20,716 nucleotides of DNA, taken from the IMG/VR virus record IMGVR_UViG_3300017709_000049, positions 1 to 20,716 of that record; one strand, given 5' to 3'. The stretch comes from a virus. Below, piece after piece: positions 1-8,575 of this stretch; the first letter of the stretch is position 1; every line of letters starts with the position of its first letter. Below the pieces are notes generated by a model that had not been told where the DNA came from, ran no database searches, and worked only from the letters and a program-made list of their open reading frames with translations. The position numbers were made by a program, and so were the translations under genes.

Positions 1-188
1 ATTTTAAATTTAGGTGGACGACCTTTACCCTCGTGGAGAGCAAGTTCTTTTTTACCTAATTTTTTCTTTAAATTATATATCAGTGATTTTTTACCGACAT
101 ATTTCTTTCCAGTAGGGATATGGGTCGTTTGATAAATGTAACCATATGTGCCCTCCGGAAAGTGTTCGTAACTTTCTGGTATTATCAT
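1..188 (-). CDS. GIY-YIG family nuclease, partial (N-terminus only)
   Basis: An open frame starts with ATG at 188 and runs off the left edge, giving 62 residues without a stop. It carries a recognisable GIY-YIG core: G-Y-I-Y at residues 16-19, an 11-residue step, then Y-V-G at 30-32 followed by K-K, with a very basic stretch at about 41-60. GIY-YIG proteins cut DNA one strand at a time and in phages are often free-standing homing or repair-type endonucleases. The start overlaps the stop of the giant fibre gene by ATGA, so it is probably co-transcribed and translationally coupled. The catalytic arginine that I-TevI has eight residues after YIG is not evident; lysines lie nearby. Codons include CCG, GAG, GGC, ACG and CTC and look more GC-rich than the fibre gene, which hints at separate origin. 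The family call is fairly sure; homing activity is inference because the C-terminal domain is missing. Confidence 0.72.
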   Translation of the reverse strand, partial: MIIPESYEHFPEGTYGYIYQTTHIPTGKKYVGKKSLIYNLKKKLGKKELALHEGKGRPPKFK

Positions 189-3100
189 GTATCGTATCTT
201 ACAACAAACGTTGTATCTATTTCTTCTGATATTTTAATTGGTTGAGCTAATTTACCAATTACAAGTAATTCATTATCCTCATTATATAAACCAATTGTTG
301 TTACATAAGGTTTAAAAATAGATGATGTGGCAAAATTAGCTAAGTCTCCTTTAGTAATATCTTTATTTTTACGTGCTGTAGGGTTTAATGTAAAATTAAA
401 TTCATTTTCTTCTACAGTACAGTGGAATTCATTTTCGAATATTAAGTGAGTATTTTTGAATTGTAAATTAAAATCACTATTATCAGCGGGTGTTAAATAA
501 TTAATTGTTATATCTTCAAAACTAGGAGTAATAAGAATTTGGTCATCTTGGCCCGTTGCGGGAACTGTTTGGCTAGATAGTACTAATGATCCAGGAGATC
601 CTGCTTCGTCTGCCCCCACTCCTCCTATAACTTGTTGAATAGTATATAAGGTAGTAGCACCTGCTTGATCAGTAAACGTAAATGTAGATCCTACAATATT
701 GTCCCCAATAGCAGTACCTGCGGGGGAAATACTATTTATAGTAACTGCGTTTGCAGTTGATTCTCCTACATAATCAAATCCTTCTATTTGATCTATAGAT
801 GCAGTTGCTGGAGAAGAAGCAGTAATAAATAATTCATTACCTATTCTAATTTTAAATGTACTATCTCCTTGAGGGATTATTTCTAATATATTTTGTAAAC
901 TTTTACCCATAGTAAAAAACCCTTGATCACCACTATTTACATGGGAGGAGGTTATTGATATGGTAAGTGGTTCCCCACTAGGAGCGTTCGGTAATCTAGC
1001 AAAAGATTCATTAGTAGTATCACTACCTTTTGATTCTGTAATAGAGATATCAATATTTCCTAATTGGTAAGCCCATGGGATATTATCTTCGTTAGATATT
1101 GGGCCTTCTCCTATATAAGACGCTGTAACATTTCCATCAGAGAATAGGCTAGATATAGCACCACTGCTAAAAATTTGAATTTTACCCGTACCCGTATTTC
1201 CAAAAGTTGTAGAGAAACTATTAGGCCAATAATTTACAGGATCACTATCAGAATATTTTTGGGCTTTTATTATACCATTACTATCAATAACCCTTACTCC
1301 TAATCCCCCTCCATTAAACCCAGGAATTCCACTTAATATAGAATCCATTTCTGTATCACCAGGACCTATTCCCCCTTCTGAATTTACTAATGCGTACCAG
1401 CTATCTAGCGTTCCTCCATTAAAATTAAAATGATATAATCGATTTTGGGCATAATTAAAGGGAATTTCTGTTTTTACTGCTCCCCCCTGTCCTATAAAAG
1501 GATTGGCTTCAAATCCAGACATAGTAATAAAGAAATCATCTTTTAAGATAATTTTATTAGGACCATCATAATTAGCAATACTAGCAGTTATACGTTCAAT
1601 CGCTCCCGGACCATCAAAAGGAAATTCGGATATTCCACTATTTACATGGGGAGATCTAAATCTAATTGCGCTACCTTCTATTTGTTGTTCGGTAAAAGGA
1701 TCAGTACCTGTGCATGAACCCCCATCTACACGAGTTACTTCTCGCGAACTAGTAAGGCGTACATTTTGGAAGTTTCTTGATATAATACCTTGGTGGGGGA
1801 AAGATGTGGTTTCAACATCATCTTCATCTAATAAAGTTAATTGTATAGACATAGTAGCTCCTTCGGCCATAAAACCTTGGTATCCTATATTTGATATAGA
1901 GTTAAAAGGTCTAGCTGTACTGTTTACTCCGTTAGGGAATTCTACTGTTTTAGTGACATTTTCTAAAAGAACACCAGAAGCACCAGGAGCAAGGCCTGGT
2001 TCTTTATAATAAAATTCGACTTTTACTTTATTATTTTCGTGTACCTCTGGACCTAAACCATAAATAGGATTAGCATAAACATTATTTCTATTATGGTATA
2101 ATCCTAAATCTAATAGTCTTGCCTCATATAATCCCGATTGAGATATTTCAAAACTAGCAGATGCTTTAGTGTGACTACCTTGTGTAAAAGAACCCGTGAT
2201 TTCAAAAGTATGGTCGGCCCCCTCAAATTCTCTATCAGGTAATATAGCAAATTCATTATCAAGTATTATATTACTAGCTAAAAGATTTCGGGTTTCATCT
2301 CCTGCAATAGTATAATTATTAATATATCCTAAAAAGTAAGACTGTCCAGATACCTCTTTTATACTCATACTAGTTATTTGAGTTGGAAGTTCACCTATAA
2401 ATTTATCATTTAGATCTGCTGTAGTAATAATATCCCCTGCAGTAGTCCCACCATCAACTATATTCCCAATTATAGATGTAAGTACAGAACCTGTAGCTGA
2501 TTCAGGGGATAATAATTGGTTATTATTAAGGGGAAAACCATCCATATCCGGATAATAGAAGCTTTGAGTATTTGTAGGTTTTATTTCAGCTAAATGAATA
2601 CACCCTACAGCAAAACCTTCAGCACCATTTGTAGGAGCTAAACGAAAGTCTAATAAATTATTTTCATCAGGGTATGCATTGTTAAAATCTACTACTCCTA
2701 TCCTATAGGCTAAAAACATATTTCTTTCTTCAGACGCAGTAAGAAAATGTTCAAAATCTAAATCACGAGGGAATATATGTGGGTCTTCTATCCAATTGTT
2801 ATATCTACTTAAATTAGAAGGACTATATGCGCCTATAAAGTCAAGGGTGGAAATGTCTGATGTGGTATTGTTTACTGTAGTTCCTGCTTCAAATAAAGAT
2901 GAAGTTAATAGGTGGGCTCTATTATAAAATCCACTTGTACCCTCTAACACTCTAGGCATTTGCATGTCATATAGATCATCAGGATTTAAATCCATTTCAT
3001 ATAAATCTACCCTTATGCCTAAATTAGTTTCATGTTCAGCCTTTCCTATAGTTTTATTAAGGCTTGTCCTCATATGGACATTATCTACTGTCCCACCATG

Positions 3101-6100
3101 GTAATCTACAGCGCCATTTATATCTGATATTTTAGATGATATTCCATTTATAGTAAATCGTTTTGGTGTGCCTGATTTAATAGGTGTAATCATATCACTG
3201 CTAAAACCTAAATAATCTGAAGGACCAAATTCGGGGTTTTGATCTGTGATTTTAAAACCGTTATAAGATATACCTGTGCCACTGCCTATTATAACGCCTG
3301 ATTCTTTTTCTGAATCATCAGCTATACTACGTACTAATACTCTTATTTGGTCTTCTTCATCTTCAAAAGCAGTAAAATCTGCCGGAGTTCCCTCTAAGCC
3401 CTCAAACATATCTGTAGCTACTTTTAAATCCATAGCTAAAGGATTAATGGTTTTAGTAATAGATTTAGCATTAAAACCTACTCCCTGACTAAGTAAACTT
3501 GGGTCGGTTTCAAGTTTGTCTCCATCCTCATCAAAAATATCATAATGGGTATTTGTACTCTTATGATAATATGCAAATTTAAATTGAATATTTTGATCGC
3601 CATATTTAGTAGGATCAGAATCTGGTTCATATACTTTAAATCGTAAGTTACATTGGAGTTGGAGTCTAGTTATAGAACCATATAATACGTTATTTTCATA
3701 CTCACCAAATAATCTTTTTTTATGGAAATTAAATCCCATATATCTTCCGTCCGCTGTTGGTATAGTGTCTGGTTCTATTACACCTGGTTCTACCCTACTA
3801 TCAAGGGTAGAATTACCATCAACTTGTTGAGTGGACGCAGTTAGTGCGGGGTAAATATTACCACCATTAATGCCCCCGGGATATGCAAAAGGTACTGAAA
3901 AGATATCAGGGCCTCCTCCTCCTAGGAAAGCAGTAGATGCATATCTACCGTTATCACTATCTAAAAATAAATCTTCATTAGAAAGGTTACCAGCAGGATT
4001 ACCTCCACTTCCTGATTCATGTTTTAATGTAGCACCTTCGAATGCAGTAATGTTGCCTCTACTCCCTGTGCATACTAATAGATTTAAAAGTGCCTTATTG
4101 CTATTGTTATTATAAGCTTTAGCTTCTAAAGATATAGCAGGAGAAAGGGGGAAGGATTGGGGTTGAGCACCTGATGTAGAGGTAATTTCATCCCCTTCAT
4201 CATCTAGATAAGTAAATAAATCTGATTGCAATTCAGCAGTAAACGGACCCCCACCTTGGTCTAAGAAATTATCAACAGGTGATCCTTTAAACTGGTTGAA
4301 ACCATGGCTAAGAGAAGTATCAGGATTTAAACTTGCTACATTATTATTACTAGTCCATCTATTTTGAAACGGCCTAAAATTGATTGTATTTTCAACAAGA
4401 TTTGGAACATTTGTGCCTAAACTTGCATTATAAACAGATGCTGTAAAATATGGCTGGTAATCTGTGGGGATTATACTCATCCATGTAGGGGTGCTTTCTC
4501 TAGTTTGTGCCAGGGAGAAAGATGATGTTAAGGTAAATACTGGGGGGAGTATAGCTGTCCAAAAACCTTCACTATATTCGTCATTAGTTTCAAAACCAGC
4601 ACCAAGCCGAATAACTTCTAGGGAAGCACTATATGGTTTATCTTCATTATCAGGTGTAAAGAACGATACACCTTCAAGTTTTTCAGCAAAACGAGTAGCA
4701 GGTACACTGTCGGTTAGGGGGTTAAGGTTAATGAAATTAAAAAGAAATTCAGTTCTAACAATAGGATTAATTAAAAATCCTCCAAAATCTATAGCGGGGC
4801 GAGGAGCTAAAAATACAACGTCTGAACTACCTTCAACAACTTGAGTTGTTGCATTGCGGTTAGCATTTAATACATTAGTATAACTAGTTTTATCATCTAT
4901 ATCAAGTATTACAGAAGAAGTAAAGAATGTAGCTGAGCCCGAATATACAGGACCAGGGATAGTTGCAGATATAAATTCAGGATCTACATTATTAGGAGTT
5001 TGAGCTAATGTAAGTGTTACAGTAGCTGTTTCTGAACTTATAAGTGTATTAGCAGCAATATTAGGTTTAGTTATAGTAGCAATTCCATTTTCATAAAAAA
5101 TATTACCTACTACAGGTGTACCTGTAATTGATGATTTTACTTTATTTATCTCGTTTTGGCTAAGGGCTTTACTAAATATCATTATTTGTGATATTTCACC
5201 CCCAGCAGGTTCGATACCAAATGCTTCAGTACTTCTTGATCCTCCTTTATTTCCTATATATAAATTTCCTTGGTTTCCACAATTAGTTGTAGTATCTACA
5301 ACATCATTAGATGTTACTGTTATTCCGTTAGCATAACTTCTTAAAGTATTTCCATCTTTTACAAAGATATAATTGACTAATCCAGTTCCAAATAGGGGTG
5401 CTTGAACTCTACAGGTTGAATTTTCATCAGATCTTTCTAAATAAAGATTACTACCATCAGCATATATTGCAAATGGGTAACTATTTCCAGCATCTATATC
5501 TTGAGGGCCAAAGCTTCCTGAATTGTCACTTAATGGTGGGGTCGTTGGGCTACTAGCATCAGTTTTGGTAAAACCTTTAGATATTAAATATTTTACACCT
5601 GAAAGGTCCTTAGGATTATACCAAAAACTAATAGTAAAATCTTCATCGTTATAATTAAAGGTATTATTATGAGGTATTTCAATATAACCTTGATCTAAAT
5701 TTACTCCAGTATAACCATCTAAATCGCCGTCCATATATTTAAAAGAGCAACTTACATATTTTACACTATTATTGAATAAAGAATCATCATATTCTACAGC
5801 ATTGTGGGTAGAAGAATGATTAACTATAGGTCGACCTGTAATAGTTTCTCTTGTTAAATCTACTTTTTTAAACCCTTTAGTAGGTGCTAAATAAAACACC
5901 CTATCAGTATCTAAAGGATAATCAACAAAAAGACCATTAAGTAATGTATCAGTGCTACCATTATATATGTTGCCTTTAGAATCGTCTTTATAAGTATTAT
6001 TTAAATTAAATGTACCTTTCTGAATACCATTTCCCGTGTTATCTTGGGATATTCCTAATATATTAGCAATATCATATAAGCGTTTTTCTTGTTCAGTATA

Positions 6101-6358
6101 TTCAAAACCCCCTAATAAATTACCATAATTTCTATTTCCTTTATTGTAAAATAAGTGGTCTATTTGTCTATATCTTTTTGAATTAAACAAATCATTACCC
6201 CCCGCTGAGTAAGTATCTAAACTTTCTGAGCTATATTTAGTATTATCAAAACTTACACCAAATGAAGATGTTGTTGCACTAGTTACATTATAGTGTTTGT
6301 GGGCTTCAAATGCTATTATACCCCTATCAGATGATTTTAATTTTTTATATGTGAACAT
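185..6358 (-). CDS. Giant tail fibre / adhesin with laminin-G-like domain (2057 aa)
   Basis: By far the largest gene, probably a host-recognition fibre or other peripheral virion protein. Residues about 215-408 form a laminin-G/concanavalin-A-like lectin domain: a Y-I-E-I-P strand, then F-T-I-S-F-W-Y-N-P, a late L-Y-I-G-N strand and the closing I-M-I-F-S-K-A-L segment typical of Laminin_G_3 proteins. The rest is rich in Ser, Thr, Asn and Gly, predicted beta-rich, with few cysteines and no signal peptide or membrane segment. Two degenerate repeats centred on H-V-N-S-G lie near residues 1570 and 1810. The last 80 or so residues match the C-termini of the two genes just upstream, and the N-terminus (M-F-T-Y-K-K-L-K-S-S-D) resembles theirs. 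The start is fixed by a TAATG overlap with the 391-residue gene. A role in host binding is inference from the lectin fold, the size and the position after the baseplate genes. Confidence 0.8.
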   Translation of the reverse strand: MFTYKKLKSSDRGIIAFEAHKHYNVTSATTSSFGVSFDNTKYSSESLDTYSAGGNDLFNSKRYRQIDHLFYNKGNRNYGNLLGGFEYTEQEKRLYDIANILGISQDNTGNGIQKGTFNLNNTYKDDSKGNIYNGSTDTLLNGLFVDYPLDTDRVFYLAPTKGFKKVDLTRETITGRPIVNHSSTHNAVEYDDSLFNNSVKYVSCSFKYMDGDLDGYTGVNLDQGYIEIPHNNTFNYNDEDFTISFWYNPKDLSGVKYLISKGFTKTDASSPTTPPLSDNSGSFGPQDIDAGNSYPFAIYADGSNLYLERSDENSTCRVQAPLFGTGLVNYIFVKDGNTLRSYANGITVTSNDVVDTTTNCGNQGNLYIGNKGGSRSTEAFGIEPAGGEISQIMIFSKALSQNEINKVKSSITGTPVVGNIFYENGIATITKPNIAANTLISSETATVTLTLAQTPNNVDPEFISATIPGPVYSGSATFFTSSVILDIDDKTSYTNVLNANRNATTQVVEGSSDVVFLAPRPAIDFGGFLINPIVRTEFLFNFINLNPLTDSVPATRFAEKLEGVSFFTPDNEDKPYSASLEVIRLGAGFETNDEYSEGFWTAILPPVFTLTSSFSLAQTRESTPTWMSIIPTDYQPYFTASVYNASLGTNVPNLVENTINFRPFQNRWTSNNNVASLNPDTSLSHGFNQFKGSPVDNFLDQGGGPFTAELQSDLFTYLDDEGDEITSTSGAQPQSFPLSPAISLEAKAYNNNSNKALLNLLVCTGSRGNITAFEGATLKHESGSGGNPAGNLSNEDLFLDSDNGRYASTAFLGGGGPDIFSVPFAYPGGINGGNIYPALTASTQQVDGNSTLDSRVEPGVIEPDTIPTADGRYMGFNFHKKRLFGEYENNVLYGSITRLQLQCNLRFKVYEPDSDPTKYGDQNIQFKFAYYHKSTNTHYDIFDEDGDKLETDPSLLSQGVGFNAKSITKTINPLAMDLKVATDMFEGLEGTPADFTAFEDEEDQIRVLVRSIADDSEKESGVIIGSGTGISYNGFKITDQNPEFGPSDYLGFSSDMITPIKSGTPKRFTINGISSKISDINGAVDYHGGTVDNVHMRTSLNKTIGKAEHETNLGIRVDLYEMDLNPDDLYDMQMPRVLEGTSGFYNRAHLLTSSLFEAGTTVNNTTSDISTLDFIGAYSPSNLSRYNNWIEDPHIFPRDLDFEHFLTASEERNMFLAYRIGVVDFNNAYPDENNLLDFRLAPTNGAEGFAVGCIHLAEIKPTNTQSFYYPDMDGFPLNNNQLLSPESATGSVLTSIIGNIVDGGTTAGDIITTADLNDKFIGELPTQITSMSIKEVSGQSYFLGYINNYTIAGDETRNLLASNIILDNEFAILPDREFEGADHTFEITGSFTQGSHTKASASFEISQSGLYEARLLDLGLYHNRNNVYANPIYGLGPEVHENNKVKVEFYYKEPGLAPGASGVLLENVTKTVEFPNGVNSTARPFNSISNIGYQGFMAEGATMSIQLTLLDEDDVETTSFPHQGIISRNFQNVRLTSSREVTRVDGGSCTGTDPFTEQQIEGSAIRFRSPHVNSGISEFPFDGPGAIERITASIANYDGPNKIILKDDFFITMSGFEANPFIGQGGAVKTEIPFNYAQNRLYHFNFNGGTLDSWYALVNSEGGIGPGDTEMDSILSGIPGFNGGGLGVRVIDSNGIIKAQKYSDSDPVNYWPNSFSTTFGNTGTGKIQIFSSGAISSLFSDGNVTASYIGEGPISNEDNIPWAYQLGNIDISITESKGSDTTNESFARLPNAPSGEPLTISITSSHVNSGDQGFFTMGKSLQNILEIIPQGDSTFKIRIGNELFITASSPATASIDQIEGFDYVGESTANAVTINSISPAGTAIGDNIVGSTFTFTDQAGATTLYTIQQVIGGVGADEAGSPGSLVLSSQTVPATGQDDQILITPSFEDITINYLTPADNSDFNLQFKNTHLIFENEFHCTVEENEFNFTLNPTARKNKDITKGDLANFATSSIFKPYVTTIGLYNEDNELLVIGKLAQPIKISEEIDTTFVVRYDT
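188..436 (-). repeat. Shared C-terminal module, copy in giant fibre
   Basis: Encodes about residues 1975-2057 of the fibre. Landmarks are N-E-F-N-F-T-L-N-P, then T-T-I-G-L-Y-N-E-D-N-E-L-L, then K-L-A-Q-P-I and a terminal beta-strand. It is the most divergent of the three copies; the others end the two genes immediately upstream. Parts remain similar as DNA, for example the stretch coding for G-L-Y-N near 265-300. Confidence 0.85.
811..955 (-). repeat. Internal fibre repeat, distal copy
   Basis: Encodes fibre residues about 1802-1850: S-S-H-V-N-S-G, a hydrophobic stretch, then E-L-F-I-T-A-S-S. It shares 16 identical bases (930-945) with the copy at 1635-1650. The two are in the same frame, 705 bases (235 codons) apart. 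Outside the H-V-N-S-G core the match is weak but follows the same order of features. Confidence 0.55.
1514..1660 (-). repeat. Internal fibre repeat, proximal copy
   Basis: Encodes fibre residues about 1567-1615: S-P-H-V-N-S-G, a spacer, then D-D-F-F-I-T-M-S-G. The 16-base core at 1635-1650 is identical to 930-945. It is probably a duplicated beta-structural unit in the distal shaft, and each copy may be part of a longer unit too diverged to see by eye. Confidence 0.55.
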
Positions 6359-7533
6359 TAAAAGGTAAGTTTTACTTTAAATAAAAGACTTTTTGTAAAA
6401 TCTTTAGCTATGGGTTTACTTAATTTAGCAACTGCTAACAGTTCATTACGGTCATTGTACAATCCTATTGTTGTAATATAAACTCTGGGGTTATCCACCA
6501 TAGAATTAATCCTTACATTGTTGTTTTTATCCTGAAAAGTTTTACTATTAGAATAGTTAAAATCTTTATTAGGGATATCAACATTATAATAAACAACATT
6601 TAATTCTTCTTCGGCTTTTAGCTGTATTCCTCCCCCAAATTTTATACCATTATTAAATCGTCCGATATTAGCAATATGGGAAAGAAGACCCCCAGTTAAA
6701 TTAGGGGTAGTAGTTGTTTCCCCATTGAGAAATGAAAATTCAGTAATAATTGAGTCGGTTGGAAAAGCACTTGAGTCTATTAAGGCATCTGTGTTAAATA
6801 TTAATATACCTGCATCTGGGTAGAATAAACCATATGATCCCACTGGGCTGCTTCCTAATGGATTATGGGCTTTTTGGGATTGGGCAGCTATCCTACTATC
6901 AAAAGATACTCCATTTGAACCAGATACTATATTATATTCTCTTCCTATAAGGGAAGTTCTAAAAATGGGATTAGTTAATGAATCATCAGTTAGTGTTATA
7001 GAATCAGAGCTATTTTCGACATCTTTAAAAGATATTTGCAAAGATCCTGTTGCTAATGACTGTTTATAATTACGTCGATTAAAGTTTATAATAAAAATAC
7101 TATCAGGTACATGCCCACTAAAACTAAAATCTTTGGTTTCATCTCCATATACTAAAGAACGATATTGGCTATATAAAGATTTAGCCGGGCTATCATAATC
7201 AAATATTCCTTCTTCAAAAGATGCTGAAGCATTATCTATATTATAAGGTGCACTACCTAATCCTTTGCGGTGAGCGTAAATAACCTGAAATGCAGGATCT
7301 GGATCTATATAGTCAGGGTAAAAATCTCCTGTAGATTCATCGAATGAATATCCAATAAGATTAGTAGCTAAAGAAGTTATATCACCACTTTGAATTACAC
7401 TGGTTCCTATAAATCGGGGATCCGATAAATCACTAACAGGGATAGAGGGTAGTCCACTATTCCAAATATTAGATTTTACAAGTTCTTTAGTAATAAAAAC
7501 ATTATCAGAAGTAAATCTATTGTATACAGACAT
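6358..7533 (-). CDS. Virion protein, paralogue B of tandem pair (391 aa)
   Basis: A homologue of the 337-residue protein encoded just upstream. Shared landmarks in order are an N-terminal Y-x-R-F-x-S-D-[ND], Y-[AG]-H-R-[KE]-G-x-G-S near 90, Y-S-Q-Y-R-S-L-[VI]-Y-G-D-E-T near 125, a Y-K-Q-[SA]-L-x-[AT]-G-S-L segment, N-I-V-S-G-S-N-G-V and G-L-F-Y-P-D-A-G-I. The final 75 residues are the module also found in the giant fibre. Proteins of this type occur in large marine phages as structural proteins; the exact role is unknown to me. It has no membrane segment or signal peptide. It is about 54 residues longer than its paralogue, mostly through insertions before Y-S-Q-Y-R and in the middle. Its stop overlaps the fibre start as TAATG; 18 bases separate it from the upstream gene. 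A fibre-attachment or short-fibre role is inference. Confidence 0.78.
   Translation of the reverse strand: MSVYNRFTSDNVFITKELVKSNIWNSGLPSIPVSDLSDPRFIGTSVIQSGDITSLATNLIGYSFDESTGDFYPDYIDPDPAFQVIYAHRKGLGSAPYNIDNASASFEEGIFDYDSPAKSLYSQYRSLVYGDETKDFSFSGHVPDSIFIINFNRRNYKQSLATGSLQISFKDVENSSDSITLTDDSLTNPIFRTSLIGREYNIVSGSNGVSFDSRIAAQSQKAHNPLGSSPVGSYGLFYPDAGILIFNTDALIDSSAFPTDSIITEFSFLNGETTTTPNLTGGLLSHIANIGRFNNGIKFGGGIQLKAEEELNVVYYNVDIPNKDFNYSNSKTFQDKNNNVRINSMVDNPRVYITTIGLYNDRNELLAVAKLSKPIAKDFTKSLLFKVKLTF
6361..6588 (-). repeat. Shared C-terminal module, copy in 391-aa protein
   Basis: Encodes about residues 316-391, with N-K-D-F-N-Y near the start, then I-T-T-I-G-L-Y-N-D, N-E-L-L-A-V-A-K-L-S-K-P-I and a closing basic F-K-V-K-L strand. 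It is very close to the copy at 7555-7790. Confidence 0.9.
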
Positions 7534-7551
7534 AAGGTTTAATTGATAACA

Positions 7552-8565
7552 TTAGTAGTCAAGCTTAACTTTTATTAATGCTTCTTTAGTAAAATCTTTA
7601 ACTACAGGTTGACTTAATTTAGCAACCGCTAGTAATTCATTAGCATCGTTATATAAACCAACAGTTGTTATGTAGGCAACTGGATTATCTACCATAGATG
7701 TTTTATTAATATTACCATTAGCATCTATAAATGACGGATTAGTTGTATAATTAAATTCTTTGTTTTTAGCTCTTACAAAATAAAATTGAGACGATATTTT
7801 TTCTTCAGTATCTAATATAAATGATGCTCCATTATCTAAGGCCGTTTCAAATAAACCCTGAATGAGATTTAAACCAGATAAAGTATTAGCTGCTCTATTA
7901 GTTACTAAAGTAGCATGAGTAATACTATTACCGTCCCCCAAAGCATCTGGGTTAAATATTGCTATACCTGCATCTGGATAGAATAAACCAAAACTACCAC
8001 TGTCTGTTTGTGATAAATTAGAACCTGACATTACCCCATTTGAACCTGATACTATATTAAATTGTCTACCTATATTAGTTAATATAGCACTACCTGAACG
8101 TGAAACTGAGTCATCTGTGTATACTTTATCTGCGCCTAATGTTATGTTTAGGGATCCTGCTCTTAATGCTTGCTTATATCTAGAACGAGCAATATTTACT
8201 ACGTAAATATCTTGTGGTTCATATCCATTAAAAGTAAAATTACGAGTTTCATCTCCATATATTAACGAACGGTATTGTGAATACACTGATCTAGTTGAAC
8301 TAAATCCAGGATCATTAGCATTATAAGGCTGTGAGCCACTTCCTTCCCTGTGACCATAACTAACAGTAAAGTTAACATCGGTTCCCCCATCAACGTGGGC
8401 ATATTGGACTCTAAAGGCATTAGAACCCGTTGGGCTTCCTGCGGCTCCTCCCCCTACGGGAAAACCACCTTGGATAGCATTAGTATTACCTGTCCAAGTT
8501 GAACTAAAAACTTTTTCAGTTGTGATTACAATGTCGTCGGATGAAAATCGTGTATATGTTGCCAT
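7552..8565 (-). CDS. Virion protein, paralogue A of tandem pair (337 aa)
   Basis: The shorter member of the tandem pair, with the same order of landmarks as the 391-residue protein: Y-T-R-F-S-S-D-D at the N-terminus, Y-G-H-R-E-G-S-G-S, Y-S-Q-Y-R-S-L-I-Y-G-D-E-T, Y-K-Q-A-L-R-A-G-S-L, N-I-V-S-G-S-N-G-V and G-L-F-Y-P-D-A-G-I. It ends with the C-terminal module shared with the giant fibre. It is a soluble, mixed-composition protein with no signal peptide, most likely a structural component of the tail tip or fibre attachment. Ten bases separate it from the 229-residue gene upstream. The region before its ATG is A/T-rich (TTAATATAAC) with no Shine-Dalgarno. The family resemblance is sure; the function is not known to me. 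Confidence 0.78.
   Translation of the reverse strand: MATYTRFSSDDIVITTEKVFSSTWTGNTNAIQGGFPVGGGAAGSPTGSNAFRVQYAHVDGGTDVNFTVSYGHREGSGSQPYNANDPGFSSTRSVYSQYRSLIYGDETRNFTFNGYEPQDIYVVNIARSRYKQALRAGSLNITLGADKVYTDDSVSRSGSAILTNIGRQFNIVSGSNGVMSGSNLSQTDSGSFGLFYPDAGIAIFNPDALGDGNSITHATLVTNRAANTLSGLNLIQGLFETALDNGASFILDTEEKISSQFYFVRAKNKEFNYTTNPSFIDANGNINKTSMVDNPVAYITTVGLYNDANELLAVAKLSQPVVKDFTKEALIKVKLDY
7555..7790 (-). repeat. Shared C-terminal module, copy in 337-aa protein
   Basis: Encodes about residues 259-337: N-K-E-F-N-Y-T-T-N-P-S-F, then Y-I-T-T-V-G-L-Y-N-D-A-N-E-L-L-A-V-A-K-L, S-Q-P-V and a final I-K-V-K-L strand. It looks like the least elaborated copy. Confidence 0.9.
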
Positions 8566-8575
8566 GTTATATTAA

